Source: CAZDBA01 sp964503615 (GTDB lineage: Bacteria > Planctomycetota > Planctomycetia > Pirellulales > Pirellulaceae). From it: DNA of 53,584 nucleotides. Shown in pieces: positions 1 through 8,812 of the stretch; within the stretch, counting starts at the first letter, position 1; every line of letters starts with the position of its first letter. A program made the translations under genes and the position numbers. The stretch is taken from the NCBI GenBank assembly GCA_964503615.1, contig CAZDBA010000008.1, positions 1-53,584 on the forward strand, given 5' to 3'. The notes beneath the pieces were generated by a model. It saw nothing but the letters and a program-made list of their open reading frames with translations. It did no database searches and was not told the DNA's origin.

Positions 1-1008
1 GTTTCCGTTTAGGTTGCCGACGCGGAATGCGTCTGCCATCGCTTTGGGAACTTCGGCTTCGGCCATTACCAAGCGGGCTTTGTTTTCTGCCACGCCAGCT
101 TTCATTTCCTGCTCTTTGGCGATCGCAGCCGCGCGACGTTGTTCCGCTGCAGCGCGGGCGACACGGGTATCGGCTTCGGCTTGGTCGGCTTGCAAGCGAG
201 CACCGATGTTCTCGCCCACATCGATATCTGCGATGTCGATGGAAACGATTTCAAATGCAGTGTGCGCGTCCAATCCGCGTTCCAAAACCGCTTTTGAGAT
301 TCGGTCCGGGTTCTCCAACACTTCCTGATGGCGGTCGGAAGAACCGATCGAAGAAATAATACTCTCACCTACCCTCGCGATGATCGTGTCTTCGGTCGCT
401 CCACCGATCAATTGCTCCAAGTTTGTTCGTACGGTTACACGAGCTCGAATCTTGAGCTCAATACCGTCTTTGGCAATCGCACTCAGCAGACTCTTGCCGC
501 TTCGTTGTGGATCAGGGCAGTCGATAACTTTTGGATAGACGCTTGTTTTGACCGCATCGAGAACGTCACGTCCGGCAAGGTCGATTGCAGCGGCGCGGTC
601 AAAGTCCAAATTGATTTTGGCTCGTTGAGCTGCCACGATCGCGTTGATAACTCGCATCACATCACCGCCAGCCAGGTAGTGAGCTTCCAGACGCTGTGTG
701 CTGATTCCGTCTCTGCGGTTAATGTCCAAGCCAGCCTGAGCCGCCATGATCTTTGCCGTTACGATCACCGAAGGCCGCACCTGTCGAAAGCCCATCCCGA
801 CTAGGCTGAGTAGTCCCACCTGCGCGCCAGACATGTAAGCCTGAAGCCATAGTTTTCCATAAGTCAGAAACGCAGCAGCCATCCCCAGCAGAACGATGAC
901 CAAAAAGATGATGCCAGCTATCGTTGCCACATACCAAATGTTGTCTGTGAACGCTTCGTTTTTTTGAGCGATCAAAGCGTAGGCGGATGTGTAGAGGTTG
1001 TCGATCAC
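1..1008 (-). CDS. floA: Flotillin-like protein FloA (SPFH family), 3' end outside window
   Basis: Membrane-anchored SPFH/flotillin protein, thought to scaffold membrane microdomains. The reading frame starts at a GTG (1006-1008) with TGAGG about nine bases upstream and an in-frame TAA just before it, and stays open to base 1, giving 336 residues. One N-terminal membrane helix (about residues 34-55) is followed by a second hydrophobic patch. The SPFH core follows, including the phrase VTAKIMAAQAGLDI, and then the Ala/Glu/Arg-rich helix (EADTRVARAAAEQRRAAA) typical of FloA. The segment VPKAMADAFRVGNLNG corresponds to the family's C-terminal part, so only a short tail should be missing. It is transcribed away from the window and lies 73 bases downstream of mnmA on the same strand. 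Family recognition is strong; function in this organism is inferred. Confidence 0.9.
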   Translation of the reverse strand, partial: MIDNLYTSAYALIAQKNEAFTDNIWYVATIAGIIFLVIVLLGMAAAFLTYGKLWLQAYMSGAQVGLLSLVGMGFRQVRPSVIVTAKIMAAQAGLDINRRDGISTQRLEAHYLAGGDVMRVINAIVAAQRAKINLDFDRAAAIDLAGRDVLDAVKTSVYPKVIDCPDPQRSGKSLLSAIAKDGIELKIRARVTVRTNLEQLIGGATEDTIIARVGESIISSIGSSDRHQEVLENPDRISKAVLERGLDAHTAFEIVSIDIADIDVGENIGARLQADQAEADTRVARAAAEQRRAAAIAKEQEMKAGVAENKARLVMAEAEVPKAMADAFRVGNLNGN

Positions 1009-1081
1009 GATTTATGGCCTCAGTCTATTTGAAAATTGCTAACGGAGAATCTTGTGCATTTCTGATGCAGCTTTTCCGCCT

Positions 1082-2242
1082 TTATGATACCGGACCGCTA
1101 GACTGGATCCAACCACCGCCCAGAACCTGTTCACCAAAATAGCAAACTACAGCTTGTCCTGGTGCCACGCCGAACTGGGGTGAGTCGAATTCTACCGCGA
1201 TTTCGTTGTCCAAAACATGGACCGTCGCCGGCGCGGATCGGCTGTTGTAGCGGATTTGCACTTCGCATTTTAGAGTTTCCCCAGGCGCGATCCGAGAGCC
1301 GTCGGGCATTTCATCGACCAGCCAATTCAAATCGTTGCCTGTTAATACCGAGCACCCCAGCTCTTCTTTGCGGCCAATTACAACGTTGTTGGTGTCCGGT
1401 TCGATGCGTACGACAAAGTACGGTTCGCCCATAGCAACGCCCAGTCCTTTACGTTGTCCGATTGTGAATCCTTCGATGCCTGGGTGTTCTCCAACGACGT
1501 CACCCTCGGTGGTCACGATACTGCCGGCGGTTGCCCGACCTTCGGTTCTGGCTCTGACAAAATCGCCATGGTGCCCCGAGGTTACAAAACAGATCTCTTG
1601 GCTGTCTTTTTTCTCTGCTACGTTCAAGCCAAGCGTTCCCGCGATCTCACGGATTTTTGGCTTTTCAAAGCTACCGACTGGCAGCAGCATTCGTTGCAGG
1701 AATTTTCGCTTGATGCCGAACAGTACATACGATTGATCTTTTGAGTCGTCGATCCCTCGCAGTAGACTCAAATTGTCCGTGGCATCGTCCTTTTGCAAGC
1801 GAGCATAGTGTCCCGTTGCAACGAACTCGGCGTTCACACTGTCTGCGTAGTCGAACAGCTTTCCGAATTTGATTCGGTTGTTGCACATTACGCAGGGGTT
1901 AGGAGTTCGTCCAACCGAGTACTCGTCGACAAAGTAATCGATGATGCCGCGAAATTCTGCTTCTAAATTCAATGCGTAAAACGGGATGTTCAGGAATTCG
2001 GCCACACGGCGACCGTCTTCGGCATCGGACGCGCTGCAACAGCCTTGTTTGTGGTCTGCCCGTTGATTGAGGATCGGCAGTAGTGGAGAACTGTCTGGGC
2101 GGCCTTCGATGTTGCAGGCTTGCACGCTTTTCTCGCCATGCCGCATAAATACACCGATCACCTCGTGGCCTTGTTCGACCAGAAGATGGGCTGCGACGCT
2201 TGAATCCACGCCTCCAGACATAGCCAAAACGACTCGTGCCAT
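1082..2242 (-). CDS. mnmA: tRNA-specific 2-thiouridylase MnmA
   Basis: Catalyses ATP-dependent 2-thiolation of the wobble uridine in Lys, Glu and Gln tRNAs in the cytoplasm. The 386 residues match the family length. Visible motifs are the PP-loop SGGVDSS (residues 9-15), the first catalytic cysteine in NPCVMCN (Cys120) and the second in EICFV (Cys218). TGHYARL, SKDQSYVLF and the C-terminal GEPYFVV/beta-barrel part also match. Compared with the E. coli enzyme there is an extra stretch of about 20 residues near residues 35-66 containing several cysteines (Cys43, Cys68, Cys69). It is divergent from the FMN reductase-like gene upstream (194 bases apart) and may be followed by floA in one transcript. 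Confidence 0.96.
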   Translation of the reverse strand: MARVVLAMSGGVDSSVAAHLLVEQGHEVIGVFMRHGEKSVQACNIEGRPDSSPLLPILNQRADHKQGCCSASDAEDGRRVAEFLNIPFYALNLEAEFRGIIDYFVDEYSVGRTPNPCVMCNNRIKFGKLFDYADSVNAEFVATGHYARLQKDDATDNLSLLRGIDDSKDQSYVLFGIKRKFLQRMLLPVGSFEKPKIREIAGTLGLNVAEKKDSQEICFVTSGHHGDFVRARTEGRATAGSIVTTEGDVVGEHPGIEGFTIGQRKGLGVAMGEPYFVVRIEPDTNNVVIGRKEELGCSVLTGNDLNWLVDEMPDGSRIAPGETLKCEVQIRYNSRSAPATVHVLDNEIAVEFDSPQFGVAPGQAVVCYFGEQVLGGGWIQSSGPVS

Positions 2243-2436
2243 TTATGTTGTACCTGTGAAAAACCTGCCAGCGAACAAGTCTAACCGGTTTTCCAGAACC
2301 GTCCAGCGCTTCGCAAACCTTCACGATTTTCGTATACCCTTATTCGCTGTTAACGGTCGCCGGATGCCGAGCGACATTTAGACATTCCAGATACCCGATT
2401 GCTAAACTTGTTCGATCTGAGCAACAAAGACTCCTA

Positions 2437-2958
2437 ATGCACCTGATTATTTCCACCAGCCTGAACCCTGATAGTCGCAGCCGTATGCTGGCCGACGCTG
2501 CCGTTGTGGCAATGCAAAACAACCGGCAGCAGTGCGAGTTGATGGACTTGGCGAATTTGGAGCTTCCGTTTTGCGATGGCGATCAATGTTATGGTCACCC
2601 GGATGCGCAAAAACTGGCTCAGGCGATTTCGTCTGCCAGTTCGATCGTGATCGCCGCACCGGTTTATAACTATGATGTTTCGGCGGCTTGTAAGAACATG
2701 GTCGAACTCACTGGCAAAGCGTGGACCGATAAAATTGTCGGGTTCATGTTGGCTGCGGGTGGAGCGGGCAGTTACATGAGTGTGATGGGGTTAGCCAACA
2801 GCTTGATGCTTGACTTTCGTTGCCTGATCGCACCTCGTTTCGTGTATGGTACCGGGGATGCATTCGTTGAAAATCAAGTCTCAGATGAGGTGGGTGATAG
2901 AATCGATGAACTGGTCAAGACGCTGGCCAAACTAGCGACAGTCGTCAAAACAAGTTGA
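2437..2958 (+). CDS. NADPH-dependent FMN reductase family protein
   Basis: A 173-residue flavodoxin-fold oxidoreductase, expected to bind FMN and reduce it or a small substrate with NAD(P)H. The N-terminal strand followed by STSLNPDSRSR is the phosphate-binding loop, and SSIVIAAPVYNYDVSAACKN is the FMN-ring loop of the NADPH-dependent FMN reductase family. GFMLAAGGAGSYMS is the third conserved loop. The length fits single-domain members of about 170-190 residues. No clear Shine-Dalgarno precedes the ATG. It is followed after 89 bases by folE on the same strand, and co-transcription is possible. The physiological substrate cannot be told from sequence. Confidence 0.85.
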   Translation: MHLIISTSLNPDSRSRMLADAAVVAMQNNRQQCELMDLANLELPFCDGDQCYGHPDAQKLAQAISSASSIVIAAPVYNYDVSAACKNMVELTGKAWTDKIVGFMLAAGGAGSYMSVMGLANSLMLDFRCLIAPRFVYGTGDAFVENQVSDEVGDRIDELVKTLAKLATVVKTS

Positions 2959-3047
2959 GACTACTAAGAAAACCAAGCGGGAAAACTGAAGGTCATAATT
3001 CCGCACGTACTTTTCAGAACTGAAAAATTCAATTTGAGGAAGCTATT

Positions 3048-3617
3048 TTGTCAAACGAACACAAAGTCGACATCGAAACAATCAAGAAAGCGGTGCGAAC
3101 GATTCTGGAAGCGGTTGGCGAAGACCCGGACCGCGATGGGCTGAAGGAGACGCCTCGTCGTGTCGCGCACATGTACGCCGAAATGTTTTCCGGACTGAAC
3201 TCGGATCCAGCTCGCCATTTGAAAGTTGTCTTTCCGGAAACCTATGATGAGATGGTGTTGGTCAAAGATATTCCTTTCGCCAGCATGTGCGAACATCACC
3301 TGTTGCCATTTCTGGGAGTCGCACATGTTGCGTATATCCCAAACGGAAAGGTGACGGGCTTGAGCAAACTTGCACGAGTCGTTGAGGAGACGGCGAGACG
3401 CCCGCAGGTTCAGGAGCGATTGACACAAACGGTTGCCCAATTGATCGAAGAGAACTTGAATACACAAGGCGTTGCGGTCGTGTTGAGCGCGGAACATTCC
3501 TGTATGACGATTCGCGGAGTACGAAAACCAGGTGCCTTTACCGTGACCAGTGCGCTGCGAGGCGTATTCAAAAACGACCAAGCGACTCGCGCTGAATTTA
3601 TGTCGTTGATCAAGTAG
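3048..3617 (+). CDS. folE: GTP cyclohydrolase I
   Basis: Converts GTP to 7,8-dihydroneopterin triphosphate, the first step of folate (and queuosine) precursor synthesis. The chosen start is TTG at 3048, preceded by GAGGA with good spacing and giving the usual N-terminus MSNEHKVDIE. Zinc ligands are visible as Cys81 and His84 in MCEHH and Cys152 in HSCM. The RPQVQERLT segment and the C-terminal GAFTVTSALRGVF are typical. At 189 residues it has the normal bacterial length. A second folate gene, folP, lies about 39 kb away in the same window, so the pathway genes are not clustered. Confidence 0.97.
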   Translation: MSNEHKVDIETIKKAVRTILEAVGEDPDRDGLKETPRRVAHMYAEMFSGLNSDPARHLKVVFPETYDEMVLVKDIPFASMCEHHLLPFLGVAHVAYIPNGKVTGLSKLARVVEETARRPQVQERLTQTVAQLIEENLNTQGVAVVLSAEHSCMTIRGVRKPGAFTVTSALRGVFKNDQATRAEFMSLIK

Positions 3618-3811
3618 TTCAGGATTCAGAGTGCTTTGGCAGCGATCTTTTTTGCTTTGTTCGTAAATACGTTTGCAATAGTGATGGATTTTGAACAATT
3701 TTTTGCTGAGAGAGCGAAAGTTCGGGTTCCAGATCTGTTTCTGTTGGCTTAAAAGTAGTCGTACTGGGCCAGCGATTTGTTGGCTCAAACCTTGGTCAAC
3801 GAAGGACGCAT

Positions 3812-6052
3812 GTGAGCACCGCAGTCAAAACAAACTCCCCTGCCGGACGGTTCGGCACTTTTGGTGGAGTGTTTACGCCCTGCGTTCTGACGATCCTGGG
3901 CGTGATCATGTTCTTGCGTTACGGCTACGTCGTTGGGCAAGCGGGTGTGATCGGTGCGTTGGTTATTCTGGCCGTATCCAAGATCATTACCGGCCTCACA
4001 GGACTTTCCCTTTCTGCGATTGCGACTAATACCGAAGTCAAAGGCGGCGGAGCTTACTTCCTGATCAGCCGCAGTCTGGGCGTCGAATTCGGTGGCGCAA
4101 TTGGCTTGGTTTTCTTTCTTGCCCAAGCGATCTCGGTCGCGATGTATGTGCTGGGCTTTGCGGAAGCTTTCGTTGATGGGATTCCCGGTGTTTCTGCCGA
4201 ACAGGAAGTGATGGTGGCGACCATCACCAACTTGGTCGTGTTTGCGTGCGTCTTCATCGGTGCCGGTTGGACGATCAAGCTGCAGTATTTCATTCTCGCG
4301 ATATTATTGCTCTCGCTCGTGTCGTTCGGCTTGGGGGCTTACGGTTTGTTCGATCCGGAACTATTGCAGTCCAATTTGCAGTCGAACTATACGATAAACG
4401 AAAAGGGTGTTAAGGAATCGATGTTCCTGATGTTCGCCCTGTTCTTTCCTGCGGTAACCGGAATCATGGCTGGTGCCAATATGTCGGGTGATCTCAAAGA
4501 CCCATCGAAATCGATTCCCAGTGGAACGTTGTGGGCTGTGGTTGTTACCGCTGTGATCTACGGTGTCATGGCTATTTTGCTTGGCGGATGTGCGACCAGC
4601 AGCGACTTGATTTCGACGGAAACTTCGGTGGTTGGAAAAGTCTCCCACTGGCCGATCCTGATTACAGCCGGTGTGTTTGCTGCGACGCTTAGTTCGGCGT
4701 TGGGCAGCATGATGGGGGCTCCCAGAATCTTGCAGGCCTTCGCCAAAGACGATGTTTTCAAGTGGCTGAATCCGTTCGCTGCCGGCAGTGGTGCGGCTCA
4801 AGAACCGCGCCGTGCGATCATCGTTACGTTTGTCATTTCGCAAGTGTGCATCGTATCTGCCGATCTAAATTCGATCGCACCGTTGATAACGATGTTTTTT
4901 ATGGTGACCTACGGACTGTTGAACCTGGCGACGTTCTACGAGTCGATTACACAAAACCCCAGCTACCGTCCACGGTTTCGCTGGTCGCACTGGACGACTT
5001 CGTTCTTGGGCGCGATCGGCTGTTTTACTGTGATGTTTTTGATTAACTGGTTGTGGGCGTTGGTGGCGATCGCGTTGGTTGCCGCACTGCACGCTTATCT
5101 TCGCTCGGCCGAAATCGAATCAAGCTGGGGTGATATGCAAAGCGGGTTGATGTTCCAGCGTACCCGTTCGAATCTTTTAAAGCTGGAAGACCAGCTGTAT
5201 CACCCCAAGAATTGGCGACCCAACGTTCTTGCCCTCAGCGGTGCGAGTTATAACCGATTACATCTTTCGATTTACGGGTTCTGGTTTACTTCGGGACGCG
5301 GGATTTTGATGATCGGTCAAGTTATTCAGGGTGAACTCAAAGAACATCTGGAACGGCACAACAGCCAGGAACGGATGTTGCACGAGTTTATTCGCGAAGA
5401 GGGACTCCAGGCGTTTCCTGCCGTGGTGGTCGCTCCCAACGTAACTGATGGAATCGAGTCGTTGGTGATGTGTGTGGGACTTGGCGAATTGCGTCCCAAT
5501 ACGATCTTGCTGGGTTGGCCTCGCGAGATCGAACGCGCTGCGGACTTTGGCGGCATCTTGCGAACGCTCGACTTTATGGGCCGAAGTATTTTGATTGCGC
5601 GGTTCAACGAGTCAAAACCGGAGACTGAGGAAAAAGAATCTCAATGGACAACACCCGAGGGAACGATCGACGTGTGGTGGCGCGGAAAACAAAACGGCGA
5701 GCTGATGTTGTTGTTGGCTCACCTATTAACCTTGAACGCAGGTTGGAAGAACCGCACGGTTCGCCTGTTGCGAGTGATCGACAACGAAGCGGGGCGGGAC
5801 GAAGTCCACAAGCACTTGGTTCAACTTGCCGAAAAAGCACGTATCAAAGCCGAATGCGAAGTGGTCGTTTCCGACGATTATCGCAATGCAATTCAGCAAA
5901 CGTCAAAGAATGCAGCGATCGTATTTATGGGTTTTGCAGTACCGGAAGAAGGAAAAGAAAACGAGTTCTTCGAGCGTATCGAATCGCTTGCCGGTGATCT
6001 ACCGCGAGTCATTTTCGCAAACAGTAACGGAAGTATGTGCTTGATCAGCTAG
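3812..6052 (+). CDS. SLC12-type cation-chloride cotransporter / amino-acid permease family
   Basis: A 746-residue integral inner-membrane transporter. The start is GTG at 3812 with GAAGGA upstream; the ATG two bases earlier reads straight into TGA. The N-terminal part carries about 12 membrane helices beginning with GGVFTPCVLTILGVIMFLRY, the conserved first helix of the cation-chloride cotransporter branch of the APC superfamily. From about residue 440 a soluble C-terminal domain starts near NWRPNVLALSG. It resembles the cytosolic domain of NKCC/KCC proteins and ends in a UspA-like fold. Substrate (Na, K, Cl or amino acid) is not decidable by eye. It converges with zwf, with a short hairpin between them. 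Confidence 0.88.
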   Translation: MSTAVKTNSPAGRFGTFGGVFTPCVLTILGVIMFLRYGYVVGQAGVIGALVILAVSKIITGLTGLSLSAIATNTEVKGGGAYFLISRSLGVEFGGAIGLVFFLAQAISVAMYVLGFAEAFVDGIPGVSAEQEVMVATITNLVVFACVFIGAGWTIKLQYFILAILLLSLVSFGLGAYGLFDPELLQSNLQSNYTINEKGVKESMFLMFALFFPAVTGIMAGANMSGDLKDPSKSIPSGTLWAVVVTAVIYGVMAILLGGCATSSDLISTETSVVGKVSHWPILITAGVFAATLSSALGSMMGAPRILQAFAKDDVFKWLNPFAAGSGAAQEPRRAIIVTFVISQVCIVSADLNSIAPLITMFFMVTYGLLNLATFYESITQNPSYRPRFRWSHWTTSFLGAIGCFTVMFLINWLWALVAIALVAALHAYLRSAEIESSWGDMQSGLMFQRTRSNLLKLEDQLYHPKNWRPNVLALSGASYNRLHLSIYGFWFTSGRGILMIGQVIQGELKEHLERHNSQERMLHEFIREEGLQAFPAVVVAPNVTDGIESLVMCVGLGELRPNTILLGWPREIERAADFGGILRTLDFMGRSILIARFNESKPETEEKESQWTTPEGTIDVWWRGKQNGELMLLLAHLLTLNAGWKNRTVRLLRVIDNEAGRDEVHKHLVQLAEKARIKAECEVVVSDDYRNAIQQTSKNAAIVFMGFAVPEEGKENEFFERIESLAGDLPRVIFANSNGSMCLIS

Positions 6053-6099
6053 GCTGCCATTTATTTGCGAGCTGTGTTTGTACGGTTAGTGTTAGTAGC

Positions 6100-6116
6100 T
6101 CGCCTCTCCGAGGCGA
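6100..6116. repeat. Short perfect hairpin between convergent genes
   Basis: TCGCCTC-TCC-GAGGCGA, a 7-bp perfect stem with a 3-nt loop, placed between the ends of the transporter gene and zwf. It has no U-tract on either side, so it may act as a weak bidirectional terminator or be a dispersed REP-like element. Other 7-bp stem/3-nt loop hairpins occur at 9879-9895, 9911-9927 and 25756-25772. Confidence 0.55.
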
Positions 6117-6129
6117 ATATTAACGCGTG

Positions 6130-7536
6130 CTACTTTGAGCATGTTTTTTCTTCTTTCGGAAAATACTCGTTGGCCGCGTCGGGGCCCCAGCTTCCGAATT
6201 CGTAAGGCAATACGTATCGCGTTGGTTCTAGAATCGGCTCGATGATCCGCCAAGCCTCCTCGACTCCGTCCTGCCTTGCGAACAATCGTTCGTCGCCGAC
6301 CAGTGAATCGGCGATCAATCGTTCGTAGGCGTCCGGGGCGTTGCCCCCCAGCGCTGCTTCGTAGTCGACCGACAGATCAACGCAGCGGCTGACCATCGCC
6401 ATGCCGGGAACTTTAGCCTGTAGACCCAGCGTAATGAACTCGTCCGGTTTCATCTGAAACGTCAAACGATTTGGCTTGGGAAGTTGATTTTCATCGGCGA
6501 AAACCATTCGCGGCGGCTGTTTGAACTCGATAACCGCTTCGGTTAGTGTTTCTGCAAGCCCCTTTCCAGCACGAATGTAAAACGGGACGCCCGCCCATCG
6601 CCAGGATTCGATTTCCAGTTTCAGAGCGGCGTAGGTTTCAATGTCGGATTGAGGGTCGACACCTTCCTCTTCGCGATAGCCGTTGAATTGTCCTCGGATT
6701 ACTTCGTCCGGGTTGACCGATTTGATCGCTTTGAAAACTTTTACTTTCTCATCTCGCAATGCGCGAGGGTCTTTGCTGGACGGCGGTTCCATTGCGAGCA
6801 GGGCGACCATTTGCAACAGGTGGTTTTGAACAACGTCACGAATCGTGCCGACGCTTTCATAGAATTTTCCTCGCCCCTCGATCCCAAACGACTCGGCCAT
6901 CGTGATCGAAACCGATTTAATATGGTTTCGATTCCAAATCGGTTCCATAATCGAATTGGCAAAGCGAAAGACCATCAGGTTCTGTACCGGTTCTTTACCC
7001 AAAAAATGGTCGATGCGAAAAATCTGAGTCTCGTGCAAGTGGCGATGAAGAACCGCATTGAGTTCCTGGGCCGATTTCACGTCGCGTCCAAATGGCTTTT
7101 CAACGACGACACGTCCTCGATCACACATCCCGGCCGCCGCCATCCCTTCGACCACGTCGTCGAACAGAGTGGGTGGGATCGCCAGAAAAGAAACTGGAAC
7201 TTTCGCTCCGCCTGTCATCTCATTCAGCTTGGTAAACGTTTCGCGATCGGTGTAGTTGCCAGACAGGTAGCGAACTCGTTCACAAAGTTTGCTAATCGCA
7301 TTTTGATCAGCCGAATCGCCTACACTTTCGATGATCGAGTCACGAATTCGTTCGCGGAGTTGTTCATCGGTCAGCGGCCGGCGCGCAATGCCGATCACTG
7401 GCATGTCCAAACGTCCTTCGAGAGTCAATTCGTAGAGCGCTGGGAAAAGCTTTTTCCTTGCCAAATCGCCAGTGGCTCCAAATAGCAAAAAAGCATCTGC
7501 GGGTTCGCTATAGTCGATAGAGTTGTTCATGATCAC
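6130..7536 (-). CDS. zwf: Glucose-6-phosphate 1-dehydrogenase
   Basis: Oxidises glucose 6-phosphate to 6-phosphogluconolactone, feeding the oxidative pentose-phosphate pathway and producing NADPH. The 468 residues include the nucleotide-binding GATGDLA (20-26), EKPFG (146-150) and the active-site signature RIDHFLGKE (174-182). The C-terminal substrate domain has FYIRAGKGL. The track start is GTG at 7536; an in-frame ATG two codons on (7530) is equally plausible because neither has a clear Shine-Dalgarno. No pgl or gnd gene is adjacent in this window. Confidence 0.96.
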   Translation of the reverse strand: MIMNNSIDYSEPADAFLLFGATGDLARKKLFPALYELTLEGRLDMPVIGIARRPLTDEQLRERIRDSIIESVGDSADQNAISKLCERVRYLSGNYTDRETFTKLNEMTGGAKVPVSFLAIPPTLFDDVVEGMAAAGMCDRGRVVVEKPFGRDVKSAQELNAVLHRHLHETQIFRIDHFLGKEPVQNLMVFRFANSIMEPIWNRNHIKSVSITMAESFGIEGRGKFYESVGTIRDVVQNHLLQMVALLAMEPPSSKDPRALRDEKVKVFKAIKSVNPDEVIRGQFNGYREEEGVDPQSDIETYAALKLEIESWRWAGVPFYIRAGKGLAETLTEAVIEFKQPPRMVFADENQLPKPNRLTFQMKPDEFITLGLQAKVPGMAMVSRCVDLSVDYEAALGGNAPDAYERLIADSLVGDERLFARQDGVEEAWRIIEPILEPTRYVLPYEFGSWGPDAANEYFPKEEKTCSK

Positions 7537-7924
7537 TTTTGTGGAATGGCTGGAGGCGGCTTAATGGACTCACGCACTATTGAATGTGAGGTTATCAAGC
7601 TTAAAATTACTAAAGGGTAATTCAAAAAAATAGGTTTTGAAAGTTCGTAGTCTCGCCTTTAGGTGGAATCCTTGGGTCCGGACAACCCAAAGCGACTCAA
7701 ACGAGATTCGTTGTTTTGAATTCCGTGAGCGACAAGGGGCTAGCCGCGGTTCGTTGCCTGCGAATACCGGCGGCTAGCGCCTTGCCGCTCACTTGATTAA
7801 GTAGTATGGGCTAAAGCCTAAAACTTCCAAACGTCGGTTTTGAAAGGCGTTCCTTTATTGTTAAAGGTTAAATCTATTATTTGTGTACGCAAAGGTAAAC
7901 TCGGGGCGAACATCGTTCTGAGTT
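7537..7924. other. 388-bp intergenic region between divergent zwf and the FtsH/MoxR cluster
   Basis: No convincing open frame. It must hold the promoters of zwf (minus) and of the plus-strand cluster that follows. The recognisable structure is the long palindrome at 7725-7792. The rest is AT-rich near 7600-7660 and 7850-7890. No operator could be defined. Confidence 0.5.
7725..7792. repeat. Long imperfect palindrome, REP-like
   Basis: The left arm GTGAGCGACAAGG, continuing through GGCTAGCCGC, is mirrored by GCGGCTAGCGCC running into CCTTGCCGCTCAC. The arms are about 23-26 bases with few mismatches around a loop of about 18 bases. It lies about 130 bases before the TTG start of the radical-SAM gene. 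No U-run follows, which argues for a dispersed intergenic palindrome rather than a standard terminator. Confidence 0.6.
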
Positions 7925-8659
7925 TTGAGTCTCAATAATTTGGGCAAGTTTGCTGGCAAACAAATTTTGAACGGTAGTTATCGAGCCAACTTTTTTTCCA
8001 ACGAGCGAATCAAGATCGAAAAAGTAATTGCACAAATCGCACAAATCGTTCCCGCTACCGACGCGGAAGGGCCCGGAAACCGGTTTGCCATCTGGTTTCA
8101 GGGTTGTCCTTTGCGCTGTAAGGGTTGCTGCAATCCGGAGATGCTAAGCTTTGATGGCGGAACCGAAATAGCGATCAAGGATATTTGCGAACAGATCACG
8201 TCGGCGATCCAAGTGGGCCAACGATCTGATAATCCTCGCGAGCATCTGGAGGGAATCACCTTGTTGGGTGGTGAACCGTTTTCCCATGCAGAAGCGGCCA
8301 GCCAAATCGCAGCGTTTGCGCAGCGTAGTGGGCTGACGGTAATGATCTTTTCAGGTTTTCTAATCGAAGATCTGAATGTGCAAGCTGAAACGCAGCCTGA
8401 CATCGCCAATTTGCTGACCAACACCGATATGTTGGTGGATGGCCCGTATGATCGCGATCAACCCGATCGGCAACGGCGCTTTATTGGCTCGACCAATCAG
8501 CGGGTCCATTTTCTTACCCGCCGCTACAGTGCAGAAGACGAATTCTGGAACGAACCTGATACGTTAGAAGTCCGGCTTGCCGACGGTCAACTGACAGTCA
8601 ACGGGTTCCCGGCCAAAGCCGCAACAGGGATCTGGAAACGCCCTAAGAAAAATCGGTAA
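7925..8659 (+). CDS. Radical-SAM / 4Fe-4S single-cluster protein, NrdG-like
   Basis: A 244-residue protein of the radical-SAM activase type. Seen directly are the cluster motif C-x3-C-x2-C in GCPLRCKGC (Cys61, Cys65, Cys68) and the SAM-binding LLGGEP (113-118), within a domain layout like NrdG and pyruvate formate-lyase activase. The C-terminal part has VDGPYDRDQPD and RRFIGSTNQRV, as in the NrdG/'4Fe-4S cluster-binding' family. The start is uncertain: a TGA lies two codons upstream of the TTG at 7925 and there is no ATG, so the first 25 residues may be untranslated. No anaerobic ribonucleotide reductase is nearby. Its place at the head of an AAA+ ATPase cluster suggests it modifies or activates a partner there (inference). 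Confidence 0.82.
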   Translation: MSLNNLGKFAGKQILNGSYRANFFSNERIKIEKVIAQIAQIVPATDAEGPGNRFAIWFQGCPLRCKGCCNPEMLSFDGGTEIAIKDICEQITSAIQVGQRSDNPREHLEGITLLGGEPFSHAEAASQIAAFAQRSGLTVMIFSGFLIEDLNVQAETQPDIANLLTNTDMLVDGPYDRDQPDRQRRFIGSTNQRVHFLTRRYSAEDEFWNEPDTLEVRLADGQLTVNGFPAKAATGIWKRPKKNR

Positions 8660-8812
8660 AAAGAATCGGTGGACAAACCTCCTCGTTTTTAGGGTGGTCG
8701 AATTTCATACCAGCTCTGTAACAATAGGGAACCATTCAGGTGTAGAATTGTCATCTAGCTGATCCACCACCGTGCGGCATCGTTTTCCTTAAACGCTTAT
8801 TTAGTATCGAAC

